Shown here: positions 9,835 through 18,842 of the stretch, one piece after another
How the letters are laid out: every line of letters starts with the position of its first letter
Position numbering within the stretch: position 1 is the first letter of the stretch
Assembly (NCBI RefSeq): GCF_003663845.1
Contig: NZ_RCCA01000001.1
Coordinates: 372,001-436,000 of the forward strand
DNA: 64,000 bases
DNA from: Chryseobacterium sp. 7
Lineage (GTDB): Bacteria > Bacteroidota > Bacteroidia > Flavobacteriales > Weeksellaceae
Reading direction: 5' to 3'
Position numbers and translations under genes: made by a program
The notes under the pieces: generated by a model
The model's database searches: none
The model's input: only the letters and a program-made list of their open reading frames with translations
What the model was told of the DNA's origin: nothing

Positions 9835-10695
9835 ATGAAAAGACCAGCATACGTTACAGATAAAGCATTAAAAACATTTATAAAAAGTGCCCTTGAAGAA
9901 GATATTCAGGATGGTGATCACTCTACCCTATCTACCATTCCGCAGGATCTTGTGCAAAGTGCAAAGCTTTTGGTAAAACAAGACTGTATTCTTGCAGGGG
10001 TGGAGCTGGCTGAAATTATTTTTAAAGCGTTTGATAAAAATTTAAAAGTTGAAGTTTTCATTAAAGACGGAACGCCTTGTAAATTCGGAGATGTAGCCCT
10101 TATCGTAACGGGAAGCGCAAGATCTATTCTTTCTACGGAAAGATTTGTTCTTAATTGTATGCAAAGAATGAGCGGCATTGCAACGCTTACCCACGACTGG
10201 GACTCAAGATTGGTAGGGACAAAAACTAAACTTTTAGATACAAGAAAAACAACTCCAAACTTCAGAATGTGCGAAAAATGGGCTGTTGCCATTGGAGGAG
10301 GAACCAATCACAGGTATGGTCTTTATGACATGATTATGCTGAAAGACAATCATATAGATTACAACGGAAGCATCACCAATGCCGTAGCAATGGCGAAGGA
10401 CTATGTTAAAAAGAACAAAAAAAAGTTAAAAATAGAGGTTGAAACAAGAAATCTTGAAGAAGTTCAGGAAGCCATTAACGCAAAAGTTGACAGAATTATG
10501 CTAGATAATATGGATGTCAAAACCATGAAGCAGGCAGTAAAGATGATCAACGGTTCATGCGAGTCTGAAGCTTCAGGCGGAATTACCAGAGATATGCTTA
10601 AAGAAATTGCGTCAACGGGAGTAACCTTCATCTCTGTAGGAGCCCTTACACACTCAGCTGAGAATATAGATTTGAGTCTCAAAGCAGTGAAATAG
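9835..10695 (+). CDS. nadC: Quinolinate phosphoribosyltransferase (nicotinate-nucleotide pyrophosphorylase, carboxylating)
   Basis: NadC condenses quinolinate with PRPP and decarboxylates it to nicotinate mononucleotide in de novo NAD synthesis. The 286-residue protein shows the family signatures LDTRKTTPNFR, GGGTNHRYGL, MIMLKDNHI and EVETRNLEE, then DRIMLDNMD and ASGGITRDML of the barrel. Length is typical (about 280-300). It is translated just after nadB. Confidence 0.96.
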   Translation: MKRPAYVTDKALKTFIKSALEEDIQDGDHSTLSTIPQDLVQSAKLLVKQDCILAGVELAEIIFKAFDKNLKVEVFIKDGTPCKFGDVALIVTGSARSILSTERFVLNCMQRMSGIATLTHDWDSRLVGTKTKLLDTRKTTPNFRMCEKWAVAIGGGTNHRYGLYDMIMLKDNHIDYNGSITNAVAMAKDYVKKNKKKLKIEVETRNLEEVQEAINAKVDRIMLDNMDVKTMKQAVKMINGSCESEASGGITRDMLKEIASTGVTFISVGALTHSAENIDLSLKAVK

Positions 10696-10832
10696 TTTTG
10701 AATTTTTAATAAAAACACCCCCGCTTTGTTAAAAATTCAATAACATGACTTTTTTCATACAAAAATTCAATTTTTAGCCATAATACTGAATTTCAACACC
10801 TTAACATTATTAAGACTGAGTAAAAATTAACA

Positions 10833-10862
10833 TTGAGTTAATAATAGTTAAATTTTATTTTG
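10833..10862 (+). promoter_or_regulatory. Putative promoter of the TonB receptor gene
   Basis: A TTG at 10833-10835 is followed after 20 bases by TATTTTG at 10856-10862, one base short of the TAnnTTTG consensus. The spacing fits Bacteroidota promoters. A leader of about 35 bases would follow. Confidence 0.45.
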
Positions 10863-10903
10863 CGAATTTTGCAGAAAATTAAATCTAATTATTACTAACG
10901 ATT

Positions 10904-13444
10904 ATGAAATTAATCAACAAATCGATGCTATCTGCGGTTATTACTTTATCTACAGCTAGTGTTTATTATGCTCAACAAGTTCAGGATACCGTAAAGGCAA
11001 AATCTAACGATATTGAACAAGTTGTATTAACTGGTGTTGCTGATATCGCTAAAGATAGAAAAACTCCAGTAGCAGTTTCAACAATTAAAGAAGCTCAAAT
11101 TGTTGAAAGATTAGGAAATCAAGAATTTCCTGAAATTCTGAACACTACACCATCTGTGTATGCTACTAAAGGTGGTGGTGGATTTGGAGACTCTAAATTA
11201 AACATTAGAGGATTCAGTCAAAACAACATTGCCGTAATGGTAAATGGTATGCCAGTTAATGACATGGAAAATGGTTCTGTTTACTGGTCTAACTGGGCAG
11301 GACTATCTGACGTAACCTCAGCAATGCAGGTTCAAAGAGGTCTTGGTTCATCCAAATTAGCAATTGCTTCTATTGGAGGTACCGTAAATATCTTGACAAG
11401 AGCTTCTGATAAAAAACAAGGAGGAATTGTTTCTTTTGGAGTAGGTAATAATGACTATGTAAAATCTCTATTTGCTTATAACACTGGTAAATCTGCAAAA
11501 GGATGGTCTTCTTCATTCTTAATGAGTAGAACAGCTGGTTCTATGTATGCAGATGGAACTAAGTTCGAAGGATATAACTATTACTTTGCATTAGGGTATC
11601 AGAAACCTGGAGGTAACCATGATTTCCAATTCACAATCACTGGAGCTCCACAATGGCATAACCAAAGATCTTATGCTTCTACAATCGATAACTATATTCT
11701 ATACAATCAAGACCACGATGGGACACCAGATAGAAAATACAACTCTGACTGGGGATATTTAAACGGTAGAGAGTACTCTGCAAGAGTAAATTATTATCAC
11801 AAACCAGTAATGTCTTTAAACTGGGATTGGAATATAAGTGAAAAATCAAAACTTAATACAGTTGTTTATGCTTCTTTTGGTAGAGGTGGAGGAACCAATA
11901 CTACAGGTACTGCAAACGGTAAGGCTTTAAGTACTTTCAGAGATCCTAACACTGGCCTTTATAATTTTGATGCAATTTATGCAGCAAACCAAGCCTCAAA
12001 CCCTACAAAAGGAATCTTAATCAGAAACTCTTCTATTAATTCTCACAACTGGTTTGGATTAATCTCTTCTTTCAATCACCGTTTCAATGAAAATTTCAAA
12101 ATCAGTGCTGGTGTTGACGCTAGATACTACCAAGGATACCACTATCAGGTAGTTAGCGATTTATTAGGAGGATCTGGTTATCTTGATAAAAACAATAAAA
12201 ATATTGGTAACAATATTGTAACAGCAACTGAAGGTACAGATCCAAAATGGAATCCTTTCGGAGGTAAATTAATGGATATCAATAACAGAATCGGTTATAG
12301 CAATGATTCTAATGTACTTTGGTATGGAGCATTTGGACAATTGGAGTATACAAAGAATGATTTCTCTGCATTTGTACAGGGATCAGTTTCTAACCAAGGG
12401 TTCCAGAGAATAGATAACTTTATCATTGATAATGTTACTAAATCTAAGAATGGTACCATCATGCCTACAACAACTGATTACAAAAACCTAACTGGTTACA
12501 ACATCAAAGGGGGATTAAACTATAACATCAACGAGCACCATAATGTTTTTGGTAACATAGGATATTATGAAAAACAACCTTTCTTTAACTCTATTTATAG
12601 AAGTAATGAAAATGTGGTTTCTCCAGATGCAACCAATGAAAAAATCTTTGGAGTTGAACTTGGATATGGATTCAGATCTTCTAAATTCAATGCTAATGTA
12701 AACATCTACAGAACTACTTGGGATGACAGATATCAAAGAAAGACAGGATTATCTTATACTGATCCAGCTACTAAGGTAAGAACAACTTATTATGCTGAAA
12801 TCAATGGCCTAAGTGAAATTCACCAAGGTATTGAATTTGACGCTAATCTAGTTCTTAACAAATTCTTATCTGCTTACGGTATGTTCTCAATAGGAGACTG
12901 GCGTTATAAAGGAACTGCAAATGCTACCACTTTTAACGATACGGATAATTCACCATACATTATTCCAGGAAATACTTCTAATGAACTAACACTTAATTTA
13001 GATAAAGTAAAAGTAGGAGAATCTGCTCAGATGACTGCAGCTCTAGGTATTACAGTTACTCCTGTTAAAGATTTGAAAGTGGATATGAACTGGAGATATG
13101 CTAACAAGCTATATTCTTCACTAGATGTATACTCTTACAGCAGCTCATCTGCAAAAGGAGCTCTTCAGCTTCCTGACTATCATTTGTTTGACCTAGGAAT
13201 CTCTTATAAAATCAAACTAAACAATCCTTCACAGTACTTTACAATCAGAGGAAACGTTTACAATTTGTTTGATACAACTTATATCGCAGAATCTCTAACA
13301 GCTATTCATGCTGATGATAAAGCAACAGGTGCTACACAAACATACGAACAAGCAGGTAATTTATATAAAGGTGTTGCAACAGCGAATCAGGTGTATTTCG
13401 GATTCGGAAGAACTTGGGCTGCAACACTGTCATTCAACTTCTAA
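10904..13444 (+). CDS. TonB-dependent outer membrane receptor
   Basis: An 846-residue outer membrane beta-barrel transporter energised by TonB. A signal peptide ends near SVYYAQ. A TonB-box-like stretch (EQVVLTG) leads into the plug domain with LNIRGFSQNNIAVMVNG and IASIGGTVNIL; the rest is the barrel, ending in Phe (ATLSFNF). It lacks the N-terminal carboxypeptidase-regulatory-like domain and no SusD-like partner is adjacent, so the substrate is open (iron chelate, cobalamin or other). Codon use looks more biased than in neighbours, with frequent ACT, TCT and AGA, which would fit high expression. This is an impression, not a computed value. Confidence 0.88.
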   Translation: MKLINKSMLSAVITLSTASVYYAQQVQDTVKAKSNDIEQVVLTGVADIAKDRKTPVAVSTIKEAQIVERLGNQEFPEILNTTPSVYATKGGGGFGDSKLNIRGFSQNNIAVMVNGMPVNDMENGSVYWSNWAGLSDVTSAMQVQRGLGSSKLAIASIGGTVNILTRASDKKQGGIVSFGVGNNDYVKSLFAYNTGKSAKGWSSSFLMSRTAGSMYADGTKFEGYNYYFALGYQKPGGNHDFQFTITGAPQWHNQRSYASTIDNYILYNQDHDGTPDRKYNSDWGYLNGREYSARVNYYHKPVMSLNWDWNISEKSKLNTVVYASFGRGGGTNTTGTANGKALSTFRDPNTGLYNFDAIYAANQASNPTKGILIRNSSINSHNWFGLISSFNHRFNENFKISAGVDARYYQGYHYQVVSDLLGGSGYLDKNNKNIGNNIVTATEGTDPKWNPFGGKLMDINNRIGYSNDSNVLWYGAFGQLEYTKNDFSAFVQGSVSNQGFQRIDNFIIDNVTKSKNGTIMPTTTDYKNLTGYNIKGGLNYNINEHHNVFGNIGYYEKQPFFNSIYRSNENVVSPDATNEKIFGVELGYGFRSSKFNANVNIYRTTWDDRYQRKTGLSYTDPATKVRTTYYAEINGLSEIHQGIEFDANLVLNKFLSAYGMFSIGDWRYKGTANATTFNDTDNSPYIIPGNTSNELTLNLDKVKVGESAQMTAALGITVTPVKDLKVDMNWRYANKLYSSLDVYSYSSSSAKGALQLPDYHLFDLGISYKIKLNNPSQYFTIRGNVYNLFDTTYIAESLTAIHADDKATGATQTYEQAGNLYKGVATANQVYFGFGRTWAATLSFNF

Positions 13445-13475
13445 TAATATCACAATATTAGATTTTATAAATATC

Positions 13476-13501
13476 AATCCCGGCTTTGAGCCGGGATTTT
13501 T
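13476..13501 (+). terminator. Rho-independent terminator
   Basis: A perfect 10-bp stem (AATCCCGGCT / AGCCGGGATT) with a 3-base loop and a T-run follows the receptor gene. Confidence 0.88.
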
Positions 13502-13503
13502 GT

Positions 13504-13511
13504 TATCTTTG
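13504..13511 (+). promoter_or_regulatory. -7 box upstream of the 4-TM protein
   Basis: TATCTTTG overlaps the GTG at 13511, so this GTG cannot be the start codon. The ATG at 13532 lies 20 bases after the box. Confidence 0.6.
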
Positions 13512-13531
13512 TGTACAAAAAAATAGAAAGT

Positions 13532-13963
13532 ATGGATTTTTACAACATTTTACTTAATGCCCACAAAGGTTTCGGGTATCTTGAAATTCTTTTGGTAACA
13601 TTATTTATCATTGCACTTTTAGCTACCATGTTCGGTTTCAGTGGAAAAGTGAACAAATTTTTGAAGAAAACAACGCTGTTTACAATGATTTTCTTCCACG
13701 TTCAGTTTTTATTGGGAATCATTATGCTGATCACAACATTCAGCAAAGGATTAAACATGGGAGAAGTAATGAAAAATGCAGCATTAAGATTCCAATATGT
13801 TGAACATCCATTTTCTATGCTTATTGCAGCTGTTTTGATGACGATTGTCAACAAAAAAGTAAAATCTAATGATACGATTTCTCTAGGAGTTGTAATTATG
13901 GGACTGATTGCAGTAGGTTTATTTGCATTCGCGTTCCCTTGGACAAGAGTCTTTGGGGCTTAA
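13532..13963 (+). CDS. Conserved four-helix membrane protein of unknown function
   Basis: A 143-residue protein with four predicted hydrophobic helices (about 17-37, 46-68, 87-103 and 113-135). Histidines lie at helix edges (NAHKGFGYL, FFHVQFLLG, VEHPFSM), an arrangement reminiscent of small haem- or quinone-binding membrane proteins. I do not recognise a named family. The start was moved from the GTG at 13511 to ATG 13532 because the -7 box covers the GTG. It sits alone between a terminator and asd. Confidence 0.75.
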   Translation: MDFYNILLNAHKGFGYLEILLVTLFIIALLATMFGFSGKVNKFLKKTTLFTMIFFHVQFLLGIIMLITTFSKGLNMGEVMKNAALRFQYVEHPFSMLIAAVLMTIVNKKVKSNDTISLGVVIMGLIAVGLFAFAFPWTRVFGA

Positions 13964-14030
13964 AAAATAAAGAAAAATTATATGCGTTATAATTTATAAA
14001 TAGTTTAATCTTAAATTTTTAATTAAATCA

Positions 14031-15023
14031 ATGAAAGTAGCTGTAGTAGGTTCAACAGGAATGGTTGGACAAGTTATGCTTAAAGTTTTGGAGGAGAGAA
14101 ACTTCCCTGTAACAGAATTAATCCCGGTAGCATCCGAAAGATCTGTAGGCAAGAAGGTGAAGTATAAACAGAAGGAATTTACCATCGTAAGCATGAAGGA
14201 CGCTATAGCTGCCAAACCGGATATTGCAATCTTCTCTGCGGGTGGTTCTACCTCTCTTGAATTCGCTCCTTTATTTGCAGAAGCAGGAACAACAGTAATT
14301 GACAATTCTTCTGCCTGGAGAATGGATCCTGACAAAAAATTAGTCGTTCCTGAAATCAATGCTGATGTTTTAACAAAAGAAGATAAAATCATTGCAAATC
14401 CGAATTGTTCTACCATTCAGTTGGTAATGGTTCTTGGACCTTTGAACAAAAAATATGATTTAAAAAGAGTAATCGTTTCTACGTATCAGTCTGTAACAGG
14501 AACTGGTAAAGCAGCTGTAGACCAGTTAAACGGTGAAATCAGCGGAGATGATTCTACTGAAAAAGTATATCCTTATCAAATCTTCAAAAATGCATTGCCG
14601 CACTGTGATGTATTTGCTGATGATGATTATACAAAAGAAGAGATCAAACTGATGAAGGAGCCTAAGAAAATTTTAGGAGATGATACCTTCAACCTAACAG
14701 CAACTGCTGTAAGAGTTCCGGTTCAGGGAGGACATTCTGAAAGCGTAAATATTGAATTCGAAAATGAATTTGAACTGGATGAAGTAAGAAAAATCTTATC
14801 CGAAACCCCGGGAGTCATTGTAATGGACGATGTAAAAAACAACCATTATCCAATGCCGTTATATTCTGAAGGGAAAGACGAAGTTTTCGTAGGAAGGATC
14901 CGAAGAGACCTGTCACAGCCCAAAACACTTAACCTCTGGATTGTAGCAGACAATCTGAGGAAAGGAGCAGCAACAAACGCTGTACAAATTGCAGAATACA
15001 TTGTAGCAAACAACTTAGTATAA
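14031..15023 (+). CDS. asd: Aspartate-semialdehyde dehydrogenase
   Basis: Asd reduces aspartyl phosphate to aspartate semialdehyde with NADPH, feeding lysine, diaminopimelate, threonine and methionine synthesis. The 330-residue protein has the Rossmann motif GSTGMVGQ at 7-14, the catalytic cysteine C126 in NPNCSTIQ, and RVPVQGGHSES with the catalytic His. Length is normal. It is followed by a strong terminator and is probably a single-gene unit. Confidence 0.96.
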   Translation: MKVAVVGSTGMVGQVMLKVLEERNFPVTELIPVASERSVGKKVKYKQKEFTIVSMKDAIAAKPDIAIFSAGGSTSLEFAPLFAEAGTTVIDNSSAWRMDPDKKLVVPEINADVLTKEDKIIANPNCSTIQLVMVLGPLNKKYDLKRVIVSTYQSVTGTGKAAVDQLNGEISGDDSTEKVYPYQIFKNALPHCDVFADDDYTKEEIKLMKEPKKILGDDTFNLTATAVRVPVQGGHSESVNIEFENEFELDEVRKILSETPGVIVMDDVKNNHYPMPLYSEGKDEVFVGRIRRDLSQPKTLNLWIVADNLRKGAATNAVQIAEYIVANNLV

Positions 15024-15034
15024 ACTAACAAAAT

Positions 15035-15068
15035 AAAAAAGAGTCTCAAAATTGAGATTCTTTTTTTT
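15035..15068 (+). terminator. Rho-independent terminator
   Basis: A GAGTCTCAA / TTGAGATTC stem (one wobble pair) is flanked by an A-run and eight T, after asd. Confidence 0.85.
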
Positions 15069-15082
15069 ATCAAACTCTTTAT

Positions 15083-16081
15083 ATGAATACCCAGAAAAGT
15101 ACCCACAAAGAGAAAATAGGATTCCAAAAACTTATTGCAGTATTTGGAGTGATCCTTTTTATCGGAAAGATTATTGCCTGGAAACTCACCAATTCAGATG
15201 CCGTATTTTCTGATGCCATGGAAAGTATTGTTAACGTCATCAGTGCATTCATGGGATTGTATTCCCTTCATCTTGCTGCCAAACCGAAAGATGAAGACCA
15301 CCCGTATGGACATGGAAAAGTAGAATTCGTTACTTCCGGTATTGAAGGAGCTTTGATTGCCATAGCCGGTGTTATGATCATCTATGAAGGAATTAATAGC
15401 CTTATTGTAGGAAAAACACTGAGTAAAATTGATCTTGGGATATGGATTATTGCAGCTACGGCAATTGTCAATTATCTTTTGGGGTATATTTCGATAAAAA
15501 AAGGAGAAAGAGAAAACTCTCTGGTTCTGATTTCATCCGGAAAACATCTTCAATCCGATACCATTACTACACTTGGGGTAGTAGGAAGCTTAATTATTGT
15601 TTATTTTACTAAAATATACTGGCTGGATTCTGTAGTGGCACTTACTTTCGGGCTTTATATCATATTTATAGGCTATAAAATCGTCCGAAAATCTTTAAGC
15701 GGTATTATGGACGAACAGGATCCTGAAATACTTAATCAGGTCATTAAAATCCTTGAAGAAAACAGACATGTAGAATGGATTGATGTACACAATATGAAAA
15801 TTCAGCAATTCGGTTCTTCTCTTCATATTGATGCCCATATAACATTACCGTGGTATTATGACCTTCGTGATGCTCACGGTGAAATGGAAAAAGTAATTAT
15901 CCTTCTTGCTAAAAATATTAAACGAACTATTGAGTTCAATTTCCATATGGATGACTGTAAACCCATCTCATGTTCAATCTGCCAGATCAAAGAATGCCCT
16001 GTCCGCGAAAAAGACTTTGTAAAGCGCGTAGAATGGACGCCGGAAAATGTAACGAGTGTAGATAAACACACTTTAGAATAG
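15083..16081 (+). CDS. Cation diffusion facilitator family transporter
   Basis: A 332-residue inner-membrane divalent metal/proton antiporter. Six transmembrane helices fill roughly residues 15-205. Helix 2 carries SDAVFSDAMES, followed by the family motif DHPYGHGKVE, and helix 5 has HLQSD (HxxxD), the expected metal-site ligands. A cytoplasmic ferredoxin-like domain (about 210-295) includes HIDAHITLPW. An extra tail holds four cysteines in a CKPISCSICQIKEC pattern, unusual for the family and possibly a metal-sensing or storage site. Zn, Fe, Mn or Co cannot be separated by eye. Confidence 0.9.
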   Translation: MNTQKSTHKEKIGFQKLIAVFGVILFIGKIIAWKLTNSDAVFSDAMESIVNVISAFMGLYSLHLAAKPKDEDHPYGHGKVEFVTSGIEGALIAIAGVMIIYEGINSLIVGKTLSKIDLGIWIIAATAIVNYLLGYISIKKGERENSLVLISSGKHLQSDTITTLGVVGSLIIVYFTKIYWLDSVVALTFGLYIIFIGYKIVRKSLSGIMDEQDPEILNQVIKILEENRHVEWIDVHNMKIQQFGSSLHIDAHITLPWYYDLRDAHGEMEKVIILLAKNIKRTIEFNFHMDDCKPISCSICQIKECPVREKDFVKRVEWTPENVTSVDKHTLE

Positions 16082-16113
16082 TTTATAGGAAAATGCGGAC
16101 AAACAATGTTGTT

Positions 16114-16560
16114 TTATTTTCCTCCGCTTTCTCTACCGAGCATCTGCTTTCTGTAATAAAACATGGGAACAACCAGTAATATGATCAAAGGCTGAATGAC
16201 AAACCTTCTCATGTAAAAAGAAAAAAGATATCCTATTTCAAATCTGTCTGAAATACAATACAGATAAATTGGCAAAGAGATGATAAAAACAATGGTAATC
16301 ATCACAGCACCCTGCAATGTCCATTGTTTGTCTTTAAATAAACCGTAAATAATAAGGCAGGAAAATATAAGATTCAAAAGAAATCTCAACAAATGTCCAC
16401 CAATGAGTTTTCCCCATTCAAATGCAGGGAAATCAATATTTTTATTGGCTTCATGAAAGTAATTCAGGAAAGGATCATAGAAAAGAGTATCTTCCAGAGC
16501 CCTCACCCCTATCAATCCGCAGATTCCTGCTATAACCAAAAGCCAATTAAGAATTTTCAT
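16114..16560 (-). CDS. Exosortase F system-associated membrane protein
   Basis: A 148-residue protein with four hydrophobic segments (NWLLVIAGICGLIGV at the N terminus, then LLRFLLNLIFSCLIIYGLF and two more), encoded directly downstream of xrtF with a 14-base overlap. In flavobacteria a protein of this size and topology regularly accompanies XrtF (the family named for being next to the exosortase). It begins inside the xrtF 3' end, so the two are probably translationally coupled. Its biochemical role is not known. Confidence 0.78.
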   Translation of the reverse strand: MKILNWLLVIAGICGLIGVRALEDTLFYDPFLNYFHEANKNIDFPAFEWGKLIGGHLLRFLLNLIFSCLIIYGLFKDKQWTLQGAVMITIVFIISLPIYLYCISDRFEIGYLFSFYMRRFVIQPLIILLVVPMFYYRKQMLGRESGGK

Positions 16561-17077
16561 GTTTTAAAGCAAAAAATTTAATCCATACCAGCCAAAGCAA
16601 AACAACAGTTCCATAAATCACAGCCGGGAAAATAAAATCGTGAAACATTTTTCCGTATTGTTCATAATCAGACATCACGATGTTCAGCCCAACAATTCTA
16701 AGGAGATTCATGATATACAATAAAACCAATCCTACTCCTAAAAAAACAAAAGTCTTTGCACCTTTATAAAATGCAAAAACAAAGGATACAAACAGAATAA
16801 TAACAGAAATAGCATTACAGCCTTCCACCATTCTTGTCTCATATCTGTCTTTTACATAAAACCAAACCTGTTCATTCTTTACATCATCATAAAGCTGTGT
16901 AGGATATCCCAGCACATTCTGAATAGAAGTTACCTGATTCGCAATAATCCTGGAAAAAGGATCCAAACCAGAATCTTTACCACTATTAAGGTAAAGCTGG
17001 TAAGCAAAAAGCAGCACCAGATAAACAACAATAAAACGCAATAAAATACCTAAAACAGGTTTAAAGTCTTTCAGCAT
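16547..17077 (-). CDS. xrtF: Exosortase family protein XrtF
   Basis: A 176-residue integral membrane protein of the exosortase/archaeosortase superfamily, predicted Cys transpeptidases that process C-terminal sorting signals. The catalytic triad is visible in context: C87 in EGCNAISVII, R127 in NLLRIVGL and H146 in FHDFIFPAVIYG, each at a membrane edge. Length fits the short flavobacterial XrtF type. The partner gene overlaps its 3' end. No candidate substrate with an obvious sorting tail lies nearby, so the target protein is unknown. Confidence 0.88.
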   Translation of the reverse strand: MLKDFKPVLGILLRFIVVYLVLLFAYQLYLNSGKDSGLDPFSRIIANQVTSIQNVLGYPTQLYDDVKNEQVWFYVKDRYETRMVEGCNAISVIILFVSFVFAFYKGAKTFVFLGVGLVLLYIMNLLRIVGLNIVMSDYEQYGKMFHDFIFPAVIYGTVVLLWLVWIKFFALKHENS

Positions 17078-17286
17078 AATGCAAAGATAAAAATTAGCCC
17101 TTAATATCCTGAATCTGAATAAAGAAAGTTAAAAATCAAAACCTAAAACCGACAATAATCTGACTCAGGCTTAATAATTTTCTTAAAAACTCTAGCTAGA
17201 ACAAATATTTAACATGCTTTTCATATCAATATCTTAACACTTAGCTTACTTCTTTAAACGATTATTTTCAACTCATGTTAATTTAG

Positions 17287-17294
17287 TATATTTG
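17287..17294 (+). promoter_or_regulatory. -7 box of the salvage-operon promoter
   Basis: TATATTTG fits TAnnTTTG and ends 10 bases before the ATG at 17305. It is probably the promoter of the operon up to the LOG gene. Confidence 0.6.
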
Positions 17295-17304
17295 TTTCCA
17301 TATT

Positions 17305-18330
17305 ATGACTTCTGAAAACGCAAAACGATTTTTTGAAAACCATACAGGTAAAAAATCTTCCGAATTCGTCACATTAGCTCAAAGCGGCTCTGCTAGGGTC
17401 AATTTTCTGGCCACTGCCGGCACTGAAAAGTATATCATCACCTACAATGAAAATATTCCGGAAAACGAAAGTTTCCTTTATTATTCTGAAGTATTTTCTG
17501 GTCTGAACCTTAATACTCCTTCCATTCTTGCCATTTCTGATGACAGGAAAATGTACATTCAGGAGTTTCTGGGGCAGCATACACTTTCTGAGGTGATTAC
17601 AAAAGAACAGCTGTCTTCCACTGTAAAAGTGTTGGTACAAGAGACATTGAATAAGCTTTACCAGATGCAGATCCTTACACTTGGGAAAATTGATTTTTCA
17701 AAAACTTTTGAATATGAAAGCTATGATGAACTTCCCGTGATTCATGATCTTTATTATTTTAAAAACTTTGTGGCCGATTTTCTTGAGCTTGAGTATAATA
17801 AATCAACGCTTCTTAAAGAATTCAAAAAGATTGCAGCGCTTATTGAAAATATTGAACCTAAAGGAATTATGATCCGTGATTTCCAGGCAAGAAACATCAT
17901 GGTGAATCAAAATAATGAAGTTTCTTTCATTGATTATCAGTCTGCGATGAAGGGACCATTACTATATGATGTCATCTCTTTTCTTTTCCAGGCTAAAGCC
18001 AATTTCCCGGAAGATTTCAAACAGGAAATGCTGGAGTTTTATATTCAGCAGTTCGAAAATCCTGAAACCAGAATTCAACTAAAGAATGCGGTTATGCCTA
18101 TTCAGATGATGAGATTTTTGCAGGTTTTAGGAGCATACGGATTCCGGGGATTGATTCAGAGAAAACAGCATTTCATGGCAAGCCTTGAAAAAGGAATCCA
18201 GAATATAACACAGTTCTCCGATTCATGGGAACACATGAATCATTATCCGGAACTGAAAAAAGTAATTCAACAACTTACCTCAGAGAAGACAAAGCAAAAA
18301 ATTGAGGAAATAATAAATTTGAACCATTAA
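17305..18330 (+). CDS. AmgK-like sugar kinase (aminoglycoside phosphotransferase fold)
   Basis: A 341-residue protein-kinase-like fold enzyme. The catalytic loop IRDFQARNIM and the metal-binding IDYQSAMKGPLLYDVISFL match the pattern in AmgK, the anomeric kinase that phosphorylates N-acetylmuramate or N-acetylglucosamine during cell-wall recycling. The usual catalytic-loop His is Arg (RD), also common in that group. The MurU-like nucleotidyltransferase two genes downstream makes this assignment stronger than resistance to aminoglycosides. The last two codons and stop lie in an inverted repeat that flanks the next gene. Confidence 0.75.
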   Translation: MTSENAKRFFENHTGKKSSEFVTLAQSGSARVNFLATAGTEKYIITYNENIPENESFLYYSEVFSGLNLNTPSILAISDDRKMYIQEFLGQHTLSEVITKEQLSSTVKVLVQETLNKLYQMQILTLGKIDFSKTFEYESYDELPVIHDLYYFKNFVADFLELEYNKSTLLKEFKKIAALIENIEPKGIMIRDFQARNIMVNQNNEVSFIDYQSAMKGPLLYDVISFLFQAKANFPEDFKQEMLEFYIQQFENPETRIQLKNAVMPIQMMRFLQVLGAYGFRGLIQRKQHFMASLEKGIQNITQFSDSWEHMNHYPELKKVIQQLTSEKTKQKIEEIINLNH

Positions 18331-18833
18331 GAAAGCTTTAAGTCATTAAGAATATTAAGGTTATGACAAAAAAAGAAGTTACTCAACTGTCATATGAAAT
18401 TACAGGCTTTGCTATTAAAGTCCACAAGGCACTTGGCCCTGGTCTGCTTGAAAGTGTTTATGAAGAATGCTTAAAGATTGAACTTCTTAAAAATGGTTAT
18501 GATGTTAAACAGCAATTGTATTTCCCCATCAATTATGAAGGAATAGAAATTGAAACAAAATTAGTTGTAGATCTTCTCGTCAACGATATAATTATTATAG
18601 AATTAAAAGCCATAGAAGAAGTTTTACCAATCCATGAGGCACAATTACTTACTTACATGAAAGTTCTTAAAAAGCCACAGGGACTTCTTATTAATTTTTT
18701 CTCTAATAATATTACAAAGTCATTGAAGCCTTTCATTAATGAATTTTTCAAGGAACTTCCTGACTAAATTTTGATTTATCAAAATCTTAACTTACCTTAA
18801 AACCTAAATAAGCCTTAATGGTTTAAAAAATAT
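18322..18833. repeat. Inverted repeats flanking the GxxExxY gene
   Basis: An exact 10-bp inverted repeat (AACCATTAAG at 18322-18331, CTTAATGGTT at 18824-18833) brackets the GxxExxY gene. Both arms continue inward as TTAAG-rich sequence of similar make-up (CATTAAGAATATTAAGG on the left, CTTACCTTAAAACC on the right). The left arm overlaps the last codons of the upstream kinase. The layout resembles a small cassette inserted at an operon junction. Confidence 0.6.
18363..18767 (+). CDS. GxxExxY family protein (predicted PD-(D/E)XK-type fold)
   Basis: A 134-residue protein with the family signature GPGLLESVYEE near residue 25. A nuclease-like core follows (VDLLVNDIIIIELKA, i.e. D...ExK), then EAQLLTYMKVL and GLLINF. 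These small proteins are scattered widely in Bacteroidota and other phyla, often near repeats; their function is unproven, though the fold suggests nuclease ancestry. It is flanked by inverted repeats and breaks an otherwise coherent sugar-salvage operon, which suggests it arrived as a cassette. Confidence 0.88.
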   Translation: MTKKEVTQLSYEITGFAIKVHKALGPGLLESVYEECLKIELLKNGYDVKQQLYFPINYEGIEIETKLVVDLLVNDIIIIELKAIEEVLPIHEAQLLTYMKVLKKPQGLLINFFSNNITKSLKPFINEFFKELPD

Positions 18834-18842
18834 ATAGAAAAT

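Noticed and set aside
17305..18330. Aminoglycoside resistance gene
   Set aside because: The fold is APH-like, but the neighbourhood and the IDYQSAMKGPLLYD motif point to AmgK-like salvage.
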